This document shows positions 34,961-45,193 of a DNA stretch of 64,000 bases, piece after piece. The stretch is from Paraburkholderia diazotrophica. Lineage in GTDB: Bacteria; Pseudomonadota; Gammaproteobacteria; Burkholderiales; Burkholderiaceae. Under the pieces are notes generated by a model. The model made no database searches, was not told the origin of the DNA, and saw only the letters and a program-made list of their open reading frames with translations. Made by a program: the position numbers and the translations under genes. The DNA lies in NCBI RefSeq assembly GCF_900108945.1, contig NZ_FNYE01000003.1, positions 186,001 through 250,000 on the forward strand. The letters are read 5' to 3'. How positions within the stretch are numbered: position 1 is the first letter of the stretch; each line of letters begins with the position of its first letter.

Positions 34961-36237
34961 TCAAGCAAAAGTTTTACCGGCTCGCCGCACTGGCGAGCAT
35001 TTCGCTGTGCTCGCTCGCGGGCATCGTGCCGACTGCGCACGCATATGAAACCGTCTCCGGCGGCCGTTATGGCCAGGTCACGGTGACGAAGCCCGCGGGC
35101 GAAGTGCACGGCTTCGTCGTGCTGTTCTCGCGCGAAAGCGGCTGGAGCACTGCGGATCAGCAGGCCGCCGAGGCGCTCGCGAAGAACGGTGCGATGGTGG
35201 TCGGCGTCGATACGAAGAAGTACGCGTCGAATCTCTCTGCTGCGAAGAAAGAGACTTGCCATCAGATCGTCGGCGACGCGGAAGCTGTCAGTCATCAGCT
35301 CGAACGCCAGGTGCAGTCGAACCGCTATTTTATGCCGATCGTCGCGGGCTCGGGCCAGGGCGCGACGCTCGCGATGGCGGTGCTGAAGCAGGCGGCCGAG
35401 AACACCGTGGCGGGCGCCGTATCGGTTGCGGCGCAGCGCGATCTCGACAAGCGTTTCAACCCCTGCCCGCCGGACCCGACCATCACGCACGGCCCCGGCT
35501 TGCCCGGCTTCGTTGAAACGGATGCTAATGCGTCCGCAGGCACGCAACGCATCGTTGAACTGACGACGCCGCATCTGCGCGTCGCGCCGATGAAGGAAGA
35601 AGATGTCTCCGATCTGCCGCTGATCGAACTGCCGGCCGCGCATCCGAACGGCCTGATGGCGATCGTGATTTCAGGCGACGGCGGCTGGCGCGATCTCGAC
35701 AAGACGATTGCCGAAGAACTGCAGAAAGATGGCGTATCCGTGATCGGCTGGGACAGCCTGCGTTACTTCTGGTCCGAGCACTCGCCGCAACAGACGAGCC
35801 ACGACCTCGCGCGCGTGCTGCAAACCTACACGACGCGCTGGCACGCGGAACACGTCGCGTTGATCGGCTATTCGTTCGGCGCAGACGTGATGCCGTTCGC
35901 GTACAACCGCTTGCCCGATGCGATGCGCGCGAAAGTCTCGCTGATTTCGCTGCTCGGCTTCGCGCCCGCAGCGGACTTCCAGATTCGCGTGACGGGCTGG
36001 CTCGGCATGCCCGCCAGCGACAAGGCGCTGAAGGTGAAGCCCGAGTTCGAGCGTCTGCCGCCGCAGATCGTGCAGTGCTTCTATGGCGAGCACGAAGAAG
36101 ACACGCTGTGCCCGGCACTCACGAAGACGGGTATCGAAGTGATCCGCACATCGGGCGACCATCACTTCGGGCATGACTACGCGGCGCTCGAAAAGCGCAT
36201 TCTCGGCGCGCTGAAAAAGCAGGCTGGCGGCGTTTGA
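34957..36237 (+). CDS. acvB: AcvB/VirJ-family serine hydrolase (lysyl-phosphatidylglycerol hydrolase type)
   Basis: A 426-residue exported protein: signal peptide ending in AHA, an N-terminal half resembling a degenerate hydrolase, and a C-terminal VirJ domain with the nucleophile motif GYSFG (IGYSFGADVMPF) and a terminal GDHHFGHDY holding the likely catalytic His. In Agrobacterium and Rhizobium AcvB sits in an operon with lpiA (mprF) and hydrolyses aminoacyl-phosphatidylglycerol in the periplasm. The ATGA overlap with mprF here fits the same partnership. A perfect 18-base palindrome overlaps the stop. Confidence 0.85.
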   Translation: MIKQKFYRLAALASISLCSLAGIVPTAHAYETVSGGRYGQVTVTKPAGEVHGFVVLFSRESGWSTADQQAAEALAKNGAMVVGVDTKKYASNLSAAKKETCHQIVGDAEAVSHQLERQVQSNRYFMPIVAGSGQGATLAMAVLKQAAENTVAGAVSVAAQRDLDKRFNPCPPDPTITHGPGLPGFVETDANASAGTQRIVELTTPHLRVAPMKEEDVSDLPLIELPAAHPNGLMAIVISGDGGWRDLDKTIAEELQKDGVSVIGWDSLRYFWSEHSPQQTSHDLARVLQTYTTRWHAEHVALIGYSFGADVMPFAYNRLPDAMRAKVSLISLLGFAPAADFQIRVTGWLGMPASDKALKVKPEFERLPPQIVQCFYGEHEEDTLCPALTKTGIEVIRTSGDHHFGHDYAALEKRILGALKKQAGGV

Positions 36238-36253
36238 TATCGCGCGCGATATC
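36236..36253. repeat. 18-base perfect palindrome at the acvB stop
   Basis: GATATCGCGCGCGATATC is its own reverse complement and shares bases with the TGA. It could form part of an mRNA 3' structure together with the hairpin at 36284. Confidence 0.6.
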
Positions 36254-36283
36254 GCGCTTGATGCGCCTCTATAGCGAATGAAA

Positions 36284-36316
36284 CGCGTCGACTGTGGATG
36301 AACGACAGTCGACGCG
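36284..36316. terminator. 12-bp stem-loop between convergent genes
   Basis: CGCGTCGACTGT, 9-base loop, ACAGTCGACGCG. The strong stem lies between the acvB stop and the stop of the small membrane peptide. The T-tract is poor in both directions, so it may protect 3' ends more than terminate. Confidence 0.55.
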
Positions 36317-36394
36317 CTTGCGATGGAATGCGCGGATGTGTCCCGCATCTTCGATTATTGTTGCGGCTGCAATGGCCGCGTGAGCTGTGCGTCT

Positions 36395-36469
36395 TTAGTG
36401 AAAAATCAAATACAGAATCACGAGGACGATAAGCGGCACACCCAGCAACCAACCGATCAGATAAGGCAT
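36395..36469 (-). CDS. 24-residue single-span membrane peptide
   Basis: On the minus strand, GGGAGA lies nine bases before ATG 36469. The frame encodes MPYLIGWLLGVPL followed by a hydrophobic run ending YLIFH and TAA at 36395. Almost the whole peptide is one membrane helix with an internal Gly-Val-Pro. The ribosome site, short clean frame and strong hydrophobicity suggest a real gene of the small membrane protein class (compare YohP-like peptides in size, not sequence). I do not know its function. It is flanked by a strong hairpin downstream. Confidence 0.55.
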   Translation of the reverse strand: MPYLIGWLLGVPLIVLVILYLIFH

Positions 36470-36923
36470 CTCTTTTCTCCCTGTGCGACTGCCGAGACCA
36501 GGCGGTCGTCGTGACACAGCGCTTAGCTCGGATCACGCAAGCGATATGCCACTGGATCGGATTGCGTTGCAGCATCGCGCTGTATCTACGCTCAAGCCCT
36601 GATGCGGCTTGATCCAACCGCTTATTCATGGCGATCTCACACGCATGGATTTTGCGCATTGCGTTCGCGTCGCAAAGTCCGGCAATGCGGGTTTTTCCGC
36701 ACTGTCGCAATCTTTTCAGGCTCTACTGGCTTTTTCATCTAGTGCGTCGCAATTCGGCGAATGCGCACTAATATGAACTTTGACCGGACTGAATTGGCGC
36801 TTTTCGAACAGGTAATCGAAGTATGCAGCGGTGCATCGTCGGCGAATGAAAACACAGGCTTTCAGTTGAGCCGCGACTGGTGCGTTTTACTGGTGTCCGT
36901 GCTGTATTCCTCTGAGAGATGCC
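36470..36923. other. Intergenic region before the molybdenum hydroxylase
   Basis: About 450 bases, AT-richer in its second half. It should carry promoters for the small peptide (minus) and the hydroxylase (plus). No convincing gene seen. Confidence 0.5.
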
Positions 36924-39230
36924 ATGCTGAAGCGTCGAACCTTCCTGCTGGGCGGTGCGGGCGCAGTCGGCGCGCTGGTCGTCGGATGGTCGGCGCTGCC
37001 GCCGCGTCAGCGGATCGTCGCATCGGCGCCCTTGCGCGTGCGGCCGGGCGAATCGGCGCTCAACGGCTACGTGAAGATCGCCAACGACGACACCGTCACC
37101 GTGATGATGTGCCGGGCCGAGATGGGACAGGGCGTGCACACGGGGCTCGCGATGCTGGTGGCCGAGGAACTCGATGCGGACTGGCGCGACATCCGCGTGG
37201 CTCATGCGCCCGTCGACGGCATCTATAACAACGTCGAGAGCGTCGTCGGCGATTTGCCGTTTCGTCCCGATGAAGACGGCGTCATCAAGGAACTCACAGT
37301 GTGGTTCGCGCGCAAGCTCGCGCGCGATTTCGGCACGTCGATGACGGGCGGCTCGTCGACCATCAACGATCTCTGGCAACCGATGCGCGAGGCGGGCGCA
37401 TGCGCGCGTGCGATGCTGATCGGCGCCGCCGCCGAAATCTGGAACGTGAAGGCGTCGGAATGCCGCGTCGAAAAGGGCAAGGTGCTGCACGGCTCGGGGC
37501 GCAGTGCATCGTTCGGGCAACTCGCCGCCGAAGCCGCGCGCCAGCCGCTGCCGCGCAAACCCGTGCTGAAAGACCCGGAGACCTTCAGGCTGATCGGCAA
37601 GCCGCTCACGCGTATCGAAGCGGCTTCGAAGATAGACGGCACCGCGCGCTTCGGCATCGATGTGCTGCCGGATGGCCTTCTGTATGCAAGCATCGCGATG
37701 TGTCCGACACTCGGCGGCACGGTGCGCACATTCGACGGCTCGGTGGCGGCGGCGCTGCCAGGCGTGCAACGCGTATTTTCCGTCGATGCATACAACGGCG
37801 GCACGGGCGGCGTCGCCGTGATCGCGGACAACATGTTCGTCGCGATGAATGCGCTCGACGTGCTGTCGATCGAATGGAACGACGGCCCGACGAAAGGGTT
37901 GAACAATGTAGCCGTCGTCGAGCGTCTGTCACAGGCGCTCGATGATAGTGACGGCCACGCGTGGTACAGCCACGGTGACGTCGATGCTGCGCTGGACCGT
38001 GCGGCGCACACCATCATGGCCGAATATCACGTGCCCTATCTCGCGCACGCGGCGCTCGAACCCATCAACTGCACCGCGCAAATCAAGGACGGCACGGCAA
38101 CGGTATGGGCCGCGACCCAGGTGCCCGCCGTCGCGCGCATGCATGTCGCGAAGCTGTTGGGCATCGACGCCGAGCAGGTCGATTTGCAGCAGCAACTGAT
38201 AGGCGGCGCGTTCGGACGCAGGCTCGAAGTCGACTTTATCGTGCAGGCGGTGGCGATTGCGCGCGAAGCCGACGGACGCCCTGTGCAAACGCTCTGGACG
38301 CGTCCGCAGGACATGCGCCACGATTTCTATCGGCCTGCCTGCCTGTCGCGCTTCAAGGCGGGACTCGATGCGCAGGGCCAACTGATCGCGTGGCATAACG
38401 CATCGGTGAGCCAATCGATCGTCACCACTTGGATGGCGCGCAATTACCATATCCCCGACATCGGCCTCAATCTGGACAAGACCGTTTCCGAAGGCGCGTT
38501 CGATCAGCCTTATGAAATGCCGAACGTCTGGATCGGGCAACGCACGATCGATTTGCCGATGCCCGTCGGCTTCTGGCGCTCCGTCGGACATTCGCATCAG
38601 GCGTTTTTCATCGAGAGCTTTATCGACGAACTGGCCGTTGCCGCGCACAAAGACCCTGTCGCGTTTCGCGCGAGTCTTTTGACGCGGCACTCGCGGCATC
38701 TTGCCGTTCTGCAGAAAGTGGCGAGCATGTCCGGATGGCGTGCGCCCCTCGCATGGTCCGACAACGGTATCCGGCATGCACGCGGCGTCGCATTGCATGA
38801 AGCATTCGGCAGCGTGGTCGCGCAGGTCGTCGATGTGTCGATGGAAGCGGGCAATGCGTTGAAGGTGAACCGCGTATTTTGCGCGATCGACTGCGGCCTG
38901 CCCGTCAATCCGAATCTGATCAGGCAGCAGGTGGAAGGTGCGATCGTGTTCGGCCTGTCCGCTGCGCTCAAGGAAGAAATCACGCTCGACAACGGCGCAG
39001 TTGTCGAGAGTCTTTACAGCGAATTCGACGTCGTGCGCATGGACGAATGCCCCGACATCTGCGTCGAGATCATGCCGTCCAAAGGGCATCCGCAAGGCGT
39101 CGGAGAAGCCGCGCTGCCGCCCATCGCGCCCGCCGTCGCGAATGCGCTATTCGCGCTGACGGGCATGCGCTTTCGCACGTTGCCGTTCAAAGTGAAGCTG
39201 TACTCCGGGAGTGCAACATGCTCAAGCTGA
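36924..39230 (+). CDS. Molybdenum hydroxylase large subunit (IorB/xanthine dehydrogenase type)
   Basis: A 768-residue aldehyde oxidase/xanthine dehydrogenase family subunit of the exported kind. The N-terminus KRRTFLLGGAGAVGALVVG is a twin-arginine signal. Cofactor-binding segments include RAEMGQGVHTGLAML and QLIGGAFGRRLEVDF; the catalytic glutamate is in GVGEAALPP near residue 729. It probably hydroxylates an N-heterocycle or oxidises an aldehyde. The small subunit gene follows and overlaps by 13 bases, which is the reverse of the usual iorA-iorB order. No cytochrome c or maturation (XdhC-type) gene is adjacent. Confidence 0.85.
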   Translation: MLKRRTFLLGGAGAVGALVVGWSALPPRQRIVASAPLRVRPGESALNGYVKIANDDTVTVMMCRAEMGQGVHTGLAMLVAEELDADWRDIRVAHAPVDGIYNNVESVVGDLPFRPDEDGVIKELTVWFARKLARDFGTSMTGGSSTINDLWQPMREAGACARAMLIGAAAEIWNVKASECRVEKGKVLHGSGRSASFGQLAAEAARQPLPRKPVLKDPETFRLIGKPLTRIEAASKIDGTARFGIDVLPDGLLYASIAMCPTLGGTVRTFDGSVAAALPGVQRVFSVDAYNGGTGGVAVIADNMFVAMNALDVLSIEWNDGPTKGLNNVAVVERLSQALDDSDGHAWYSHGDVDAALDRAAHTIMAEYHVPYLAHAALEPINCTAQIKDGTATVWAATQVPAVARMHVAKLLGIDAEQVDLQQQLIGGAFGRRLEVDFIVQAVAIAREADGRPVQTLWTRPQDMRHDFYRPACLSRFKAGLDAQGQLIAWHNASVSQSIVTTWMARNYHIPDIGLNLDKTVSEGAFDQPYEMPNVWIGQRTIDLPMPVGFWRSVGHSHQAFFIESFIDELAVAAHKDPVAFRASLLTRHSRHLAVLQKVASMSGWRAPLAWSDNGIRHARGVALHEAFGSVVAQVVDVSMEAGNALKVNRVFCAIDCGLPVNPNLIRQQVEGAIVFGLSAALKEEITLDNGAVVESLYSEFDVVRMDECPDICVEIMPSKGHPQGVGEAALPPIAPAVANALFALTGMRFRTLPFKVKLYSGSATCSS

Positions 39231-39700
39231 ATATCAATGGCAAAACGGTCGACGTCTATTCCGATCCCACGACGCCGTTGCTCTGGGTCTTGCGCTGCGA
39301 ACTGAAGATGACAGGCACGAAATTCGGTTGCGGCGTCGGCGTGTGCGGTGCGTGTACCGTACTCGTCGGCAAGGAAGCAAAGACCTCTTGCCAGGAAAAG
39401 CTCTCCGATATCGGCGCCAATGACGTGACGACAATCGAAGGATTGCGCGGACTGCAAGCGCGTGCGCTGAAAGAAGCGTGGACGCGTATCGACGTCGTGC
39501 AATGCGGCTATTGCCAGAGCGCGCAACTGATGGCCGCGAGCGCGCTGATCCTCAACAACCCGCATCCGAACGCGAAGGACATCGACTGTGCGATGCACGG
39601 CATCATTTGCCGTTGCGGCACTTATCCGCGCATCAGGCAGGCGATTCTCGAAGCAACGGGGCAGGTCAGGAGCAACGCCAGTCCGTGCGAGAAGGGCTAG
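39218..39700 (+). CDS. Molybdenum hydroxylase [2Fe-2S] small subunit (IorA type)
   Basis: A 160-residue protein with two iron-sulfur sites: a plant-ferredoxin set C38, C43, C46, C58 (CGVGVCGAC) and the family-specific helical set C96, C99, C131, C133 (CGYC and CRCG). It passes electrons from the molybdenum subunit. ATG 39218 lies inside the end of the large-subunit gene, indicating coupled translation. It has no signal peptide, so it is presumably carried out of the cell bound to the Tat-targeted large subunit. Confidence 0.9.
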   Translation: MLKLNINGKTVDVYSDPTTPLLWVLRCELKMTGTKFGCGVGVCGACTVLVGKEAKTSCQEKLSDIGANDVTTIEGLRGLQARALKEAWTRIDVVQCGYCQSAQLMAASALILNNPHPNAKDIDCAMHGIICRCGTYPRIRQAILEATGQVRSNASPCEKG

Positions 39701-39708
39701 GTGAAGGA

Positions 39709-40062
39709 CTAATATCCCTTGTTATAGAGCGTCAGATGATTGCTCACCGACGTCACGCCCGGCACGCCCTTCGTCACGTCGGCCGCCTGCTGGATCTGCG
39801 GACCATCGGGCACGCTGCCCGATAACGTGACCATTCCGTCCCGTGCCTTCACATACACATTCGACACATTGAAATTGGGCGCTTTCGCTAATGCCTTGCG
39901 TACATCGCGAGCCAGTTTCTTGTCAGCCGACGTCGCCTTGCCCGAATGCGCTGCCGGATTCGATGCCATCGACATGCTATCGCTGGCCTGCGCATGGACG
40001 TTCGCCATCGACGTCACGCATCCCACAGCAATAAGCAGCTTCACGACATTGCGTGCTTTCAT
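39709..40062 (-). CDS. BON-domain periplasmic protein
   Basis: A 117-residue exported protein: signal peptide ending in VHA, a short Ser/Ala/Met linker, and one BON domain (VRKALAKAPNFNVSNVYVKA, then DGMVTLSGSVPDGPQI). BON proteins such as OsmY bind membranes or stabilise the envelope under osmotic stress. It converges with the hydroxylase small-subunit gene (eight bases apart) and diverges from pobA. It is probably a stand-alone stress gene unrelated to pobA. Confidence 0.85.
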   Translation of the reverse strand: MKARNVVKLLIAVGCVTSMANVHAQASDSMSMASNPAAHSGKATSADKKLARDVRKALAKAPNFNVSNVYVKARDGMVTLSGSVPDGPQIQQAADVTKGVPGVTSVSNHLTLYNKGY

Positions 40063-40178
40063 GATTGCCCTCTATTCGGCTTCGCAGATCGTGAGTCAAA
40101 GATAGTCAACATTCCGCTTCGGATAAAGCCGCTCATACGAATAAGGGGAAACCCGCAGCAGTTGTTTATCGCGAATGA

Positions 40179-41456
<1,278 letters not shown>

Positions 41457-41480
41457 ACGGCGCGGGTTGAGCGAAAACGT

Positions 41481-42248
41481 TCAGCCTTCCGTGTCGATGC
41501 CCAGCGCCTCGACGGCCTTGCGCTGATAACCGCCCGTCGCAAGCAGCAGGCTGCGCGAATATTCGTTGTCGACCTGCTGCACGCGAATTCGCCCGATGTC
41601 GAGTTCTTCGACGATTTCGCCGTTGCGCATGATGGCAACGCGCGAACACAGAAAGCCCACGACAGCGAGATTGTGGCTCACGAGAATCATCGTCAGCTCG
41701 CGCTCGCGATGCAGGCGCTTGAGCAGATTCAGTATCTCCGCTTGCACGGAGACGTCGAGCGCCGACGTCGGTTCGTCGAGCAGCAGCACACGCGGCTCGA
41801 CGATCAGCGCGCGCGCAATCGCCACACGCTGACGTTGGCCGCCCGACAACTGATGCGGATAGCGAAAGCGAAACGACGCATTCAGTCCCACTTCGCGCAG
41901 CGCATTGACGATACGTTCCTCATGCTCGCCGATTCCGTTGATGCGCAGCGGCTCGCGCAGTGTCTGGTCCACGGTGAAGCGTGGATGCAGCGAGCCGTAT
42001 GGGTCCTGAAACACCATCTGCACGTCGCGCTTTTGCGCGTGCTCGCCTTGCTGCGCGATACGCACGGTGCCTTGCGCGATGGGCGAGAGCCCGCTCAACG
42101 CACGAAGAATGGTCGACTTGCCCGAGCCCGATTCGCCGACAAGCCCGAACACTTCGCCGCGCGCGACATGAAAGCTCGCGTTGCGCACGGCGTCGACGGC
42201 GCCCGCCGCCGTCTTGAAGCGCACTGTCAATGCATCGACGTCGATCAT
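41481..42248 (-). CDS. Dipeptide ABC transporter ATPase (DppF/DdpF type)
   Basis: A 255-residue ATPase: Walker A GESGSGKST (about 37-45), signature LSGGQRQR, Walker B LLLDEPTSALD, H-loop SHNLAV. It lacks the C-terminal oligopeptide extension seen in many DppF proteins. Its ATG (42248) overlaps the stop of the preceding ATPase gene as ATGA. It is the last gene of the transporter operon that begins at 48321. It converges with pobA, 24 bases apart. Confidence 0.9.
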   Translation of the reverse strand: MIDVDALTVRFKTAAGAVDAVRNASFHVARGEVFGLVGESGSGKSTILRALSGLSPIAQGTVRIAQQGEHAQKRDVQMVFQDPYGSLHPRFTVDQTLREPLRINGIGEHEERIVNALREVGLNASFRFRYPHQLSGGQRQRVAIARALIVEPRVLLLDEPTSALDVSVQAEILNLLKRLHRERELTMILVSHNLAVVGFLCSRVAIMRNGEIVEELDIGRIRVQQVDNEYSRSLLLATGGYQRKAVEALGIDTEG

Positions 42249-43138
42249 GCGGATGCTCCTTGCGCATCGTCGAGCCATGCGGGATCGCGCGACAGAACGG
42301 GCAGCTCGGCGGGTGGATCGGCAAGCGGCGGATTGGCAGCTAGCAGGCCGCGCGTGTACGGATGTTGCGCATGCACGAGATCGCGCGCCGCGCACGTTTC
42401 GACGACACGACCCGCATACATCACGACGACGCGATCGCAGAACGACATCACGAGCGGCAGATCATGGCTGATAAAGATGAGGCCAGTATCATGTTTCGCG
42501 ATCATCTCGTCGAGCACGGCGAGCACCTGCATCGACACCAGCACGTCGAGCGCGCTGGTCGGCTCGTCGGCGATCAAAAGGCGCGGTCCCGTCGAGACCA
42601 TCATCGCGATCATCACGCGTTGCCCCATGCCGCCCGAAAGCTCATGCGGATACGAATCCGCAACACGCTCGGGATTGCGGATATGCACCGCTTCGAGCGC
42701 CGCGACGATCTTTTCGCGCATTGCCCGGCGGCTCAGCTTCGGATCGTGCAGCGCGAACGCTTCGCGCATCTGCTGCGCGACGGTCATCACCGGGTTCAGC
42801 GAGTACTTCGGGTCTTGCAGGATCATGCCCATTTGCTGACCGCACAACTGACGGCGTCTGTCGGCACGCATGGTCAGCAGATCGTGCCCGTCGAAGCGCA
42901 ATGTTTTCGCCGTGCAGTGCGCGGCAGGCGGCAACAGGCCGAGCAGCGCGCGGCCCGTCAGCGATTTGCCCGATCCCGATTCGCCGACGATCCCCAGGCG
43001 CTCGCCTTTGCGCAGAGTCAGCGAGAGTCCGCGCACCGCTTCGTTCAGCGTGCCGTCGTGCGTGCGAAATGCGATGCGGAGGTCGTCGATCTCGCACAGC
43101 GGGGAGACCGTTTCGTTCGTGCGCATGTCAGTCTCCAT
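42245..43138 (-). CDS. Dipeptide ABC transporter ATPase (DppD/DdpD type)
   Basis: A 297-residue ATPase: Walker A GESGSGKS, signature LSGGMGQR, Walker B LLIADEPTSALD and the C-terminal oligopeptide/dipeptide extension (HAQHPYTRGLLAANP). It starts at ATG 43138, overlapping the permease stop by 11 bases; ATG 43126 is an alternative. It pairs with the ATPase at 41481 to drive uptake through the two permeases. Confidence 0.9.
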   Translation of the reverse strand: METDMRTNETVSPLCEIDDLRIAFRTHDGTLNEAVRGLSLTLRKGERLGIVGESGSGKSLTGRALLGLLPPAAHCTAKTLRFDGHDLLTMRADRRRQLCGQQMGMILQDPKYSLNPVMTVAQQMREAFALHDPKLSRRAMREKIVAALEAVHIRNPERVADSYPHELSGGMGQRVMIAMMVSTGPRLLIADEPTSALDVLVSMQVLAVLDEMIAKHDTGLIFISHDLPLVMSFCDRVVVMYAGRVVETCAARDLVHAQHPYTRGLLAANPPLADPPAELPVLSRDPAWLDDAQGASA

Positions 43139-44042
43139 GACGCGGATCGAACACGTCGCGCAGCCCGTCGCCGAGCAGATTGAACGCGAGGCTCACGAGC
43201 AGAATCGCAAAGCCCGGTATTGTCGCGACCCACCATGCGTCGAGCAGCACGTTGCGACCCGACGCGACCATGAAGCCCCATTCGGGACTGGGCGGTTGCG
43301 CACCGAGCCCCAGAAAGCCGAGACCCGCGACAGTCAGAATGATGCCCGCCATGTCGAGCGTCGCGCGCACGATCACCGACGACGAACACAGTGGCACGAT
43401 ATAGCGCAGCAGAATGCGCAGATTCGATGCGCCTTGCAGGCGCGCCACGTGAATGAAGTCCGCTTGCACGAGCCTCAACGTTTCGGCGCGCGCGAGACGT
43501 GCATACGCGGGCCACGCAGTAATCGAAATCGCGATCACCGCGTTGAATACGCCGGGGCCCAATGCAGCGGCGAAGGCGAGCGCGAGCACGATCTTCGGGA
43601 ACGCGAGCGCAATGTCGGTCACACGCATCAGCACGTTATCGACCCAGCCGCCGAAAAAGCCCGCCGTCGTGCCGATCATCAGGCCGATGGGCACGACGAC
43701 TACGACGACGAGAATCGCAATCGACAGCGTGAGCCGCGATCCATAGATCACGCGCGAGAGAATGTCGCGGCCGAGTTGATCGGTACCGAGCCAGTGCGAG
43801 GCCGAACCGGGCGGCAGCAGGCGATCCGATAAGACCTGCGTGAGGGGATCATGCGGCGCGATCCACGGTCCGATGATCGCGACGATCACGAGCAGCGCGA
43901 GGATCGACAGGCCGAATACGGAGAGCGGATTGCCCGCGAAGCGCCGCCAGCGCCGATACGCGAGACCGAGCGCCGCCTGTCTGCGCGAAGCGGGCGTATC
44001 GGTGAGCAGCCATGCTCTGAGCGTCGGGCGCGACGAGTTCAT
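43128..44042 (-). CDS. Dipeptide ABC transporter permease (DppC/DdpC type)
   Basis: A 304-residue inner-membrane permease with about six helices, the OppC N-terminal domain (RRFAGNPLSVFGLSILALL), GTDQLGRDILSRVIYG and the EAA loop (ARLARAETLRLVQADFIHVAR split by description). I choose ATG 44042 with AGGA eight bases upstream. It lies 58 bases after the DppB-type gene. Confidence 0.9.
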   Translation of the reverse strand: MNSSRPTLRAWLLTDTPASRRQAALGLAYRRWRRFAGNPLSVFGLSILALLVIVAIIGPWIAPHDPLTQVLSDRLLPPGSASHWLGTDQLGRDILSRVIYGSRLTLSIAILVVVVVVPIGLMIGTTAGFFGGWVDNVLMRVTDIALAFPKIVLALAFAAALGPGVFNAVIAISITAWPAYARLARAETLRLVQADFIHVARLQGASNLRILLRYIVPLCSSSVIVRATLDMAGIILTVAGLGFLGLGAQPPSPEWGFMVASGRNVLLDAWWVATIPGFAILLVSLAFNLLGDGLRDVFDPRHGD

Positions 44043-44100
44043 CGGCCAGTCCTGCTTCGAGCGGTCAACAGTGGGACGCACGTGGAAGTTCTCCGTTGCA

Positions 44101-45171
44101 TCAGCGGGCGCGCGGATCGAACACGCGATAGAGCGCATCCGTCAGCAGGTTCAACGCAATGAATGTGATGCCGATCACGAGCGTGCTGCCGAGCACGGCA
44201 TTCATGTCGGCGTTGAGCAGGGCGCCCGTCAGATACGAACCGATGCCTGGCCACGCGAATACGATTTCGGTTAGCACCGAGCCTTCGAGCAGGAAGCTGT
44301 ACGAGAGCGCGATCACCGTCAGCAGCGGCACCGCGATGTTGCCGAACGCATGCACCCACACCACGCGACGCTCGGACAGACCTTTGGCGCGTGCCGTCGT
44401 GATGTACTCCTGGTTCAACTGGTCGAGCATGAACGAGCGCGTCATCCGGCTCAGATAGGCGACCGAGTAATAGCCCAGGATCGCAGCGGGCAATGCGATA
44501 TGTGACAGCGCATTGAAGAACACATCCCATTCGCCCGCGATCAGCGAATCGATCAGCAGGCTCCCTGTGCGCGTGTCGACCATGCCATCGAATACGGGAT
44601 CGATGCGTCCCGGTCCCGACACCCAATGCAGCTTCGCATAGAACAACAACAGGCCCATCAGGCCGAGCCAGAACACGGGCACGGAGCTGCCGATAAGCCC
44701 GATGAAACGCGCGACGTGATCGATCCAGCGATTGTGCCGCGTGGCGGCAATCACGCCGAGCGGCACGCCGACCAGCACACCGATGATCGTCGACAGCGTC
44801 GCGAGTTCCAGCGTCGCGGGAAACACGCGCTTGATGTCGTCGATCACCGGATTCGCCGTCAGCAGCGATATACCCAGGTCGCCGTGCAGCACCGCGCTCA
44901 CATAGATGAAGAACTGCTCTGCGAGCGGCTTGTCGAGCCCGAGCTGAATGCGCGCTGCCGCATACGCGCTCGCCGACGCGCGATCGCCGAGTATCGCGAG
45001 CACGGGGTCGATGGGCACCTTGCGGCCGATCACGAACGTCACGGCAAGCAGGCCCGTGAACGTAATGGCGAGCGTGAGCGCCCAACGCAGCACGCGCAGC
45101 ATCCAGCGCACGCTCGCGCTGCGCGCGGACGCAGCGCGAATGCGATCGATCGGAGTGAGCGTGGTCGACAT
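44101..45171 (-). CDS. Dipeptide ABC transporter permease (DppB/DdpB type)
   Basis: A 356-residue permease with about six membrane helices and the binding-protein-dependent transport signature (RMTRSFMLDQLNQEYITTAR, then AKGLSERRVVWVHAF). It forms the channel with the DppC-type protein. It starts 22 bases after the stop of the binding-protein gene, consistent with one operon. Confidence 0.9.
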   Translation of the reverse strand: MSTTLTPIDRIRAASARSASVRWMLRVLRWALTLAITFTGLLAVTFVIGRKVPIDPVLAILGDRASASAYAAARIQLGLDKPLAEQFFIYVSAVLHGDLGISLLTANPVIDDIKRVFPATLELATLSTIIGVLVGVPLGVIAATRHNRWIDHVARFIGLIGSSVPVFWLGLMGLLLFYAKLHWVSGPGRIDPVFDGMVDTRTGSLLIDSLIAGEWDVFFNALSHIALPAAILGYYSVAYLSRMTRSFMLDQLNQEYITTARAKGLSERRVVWVHAFGNIAVPLLTVIALSYSFLLEGSVLTEIVFAWPGIGSYLTGALLNADMNAVLGSTLVIGITFIALNLLTDALYRVFDPRAR

Positions 45172-45193
45172 GTATATGAAGTGTCGCGTGCGC

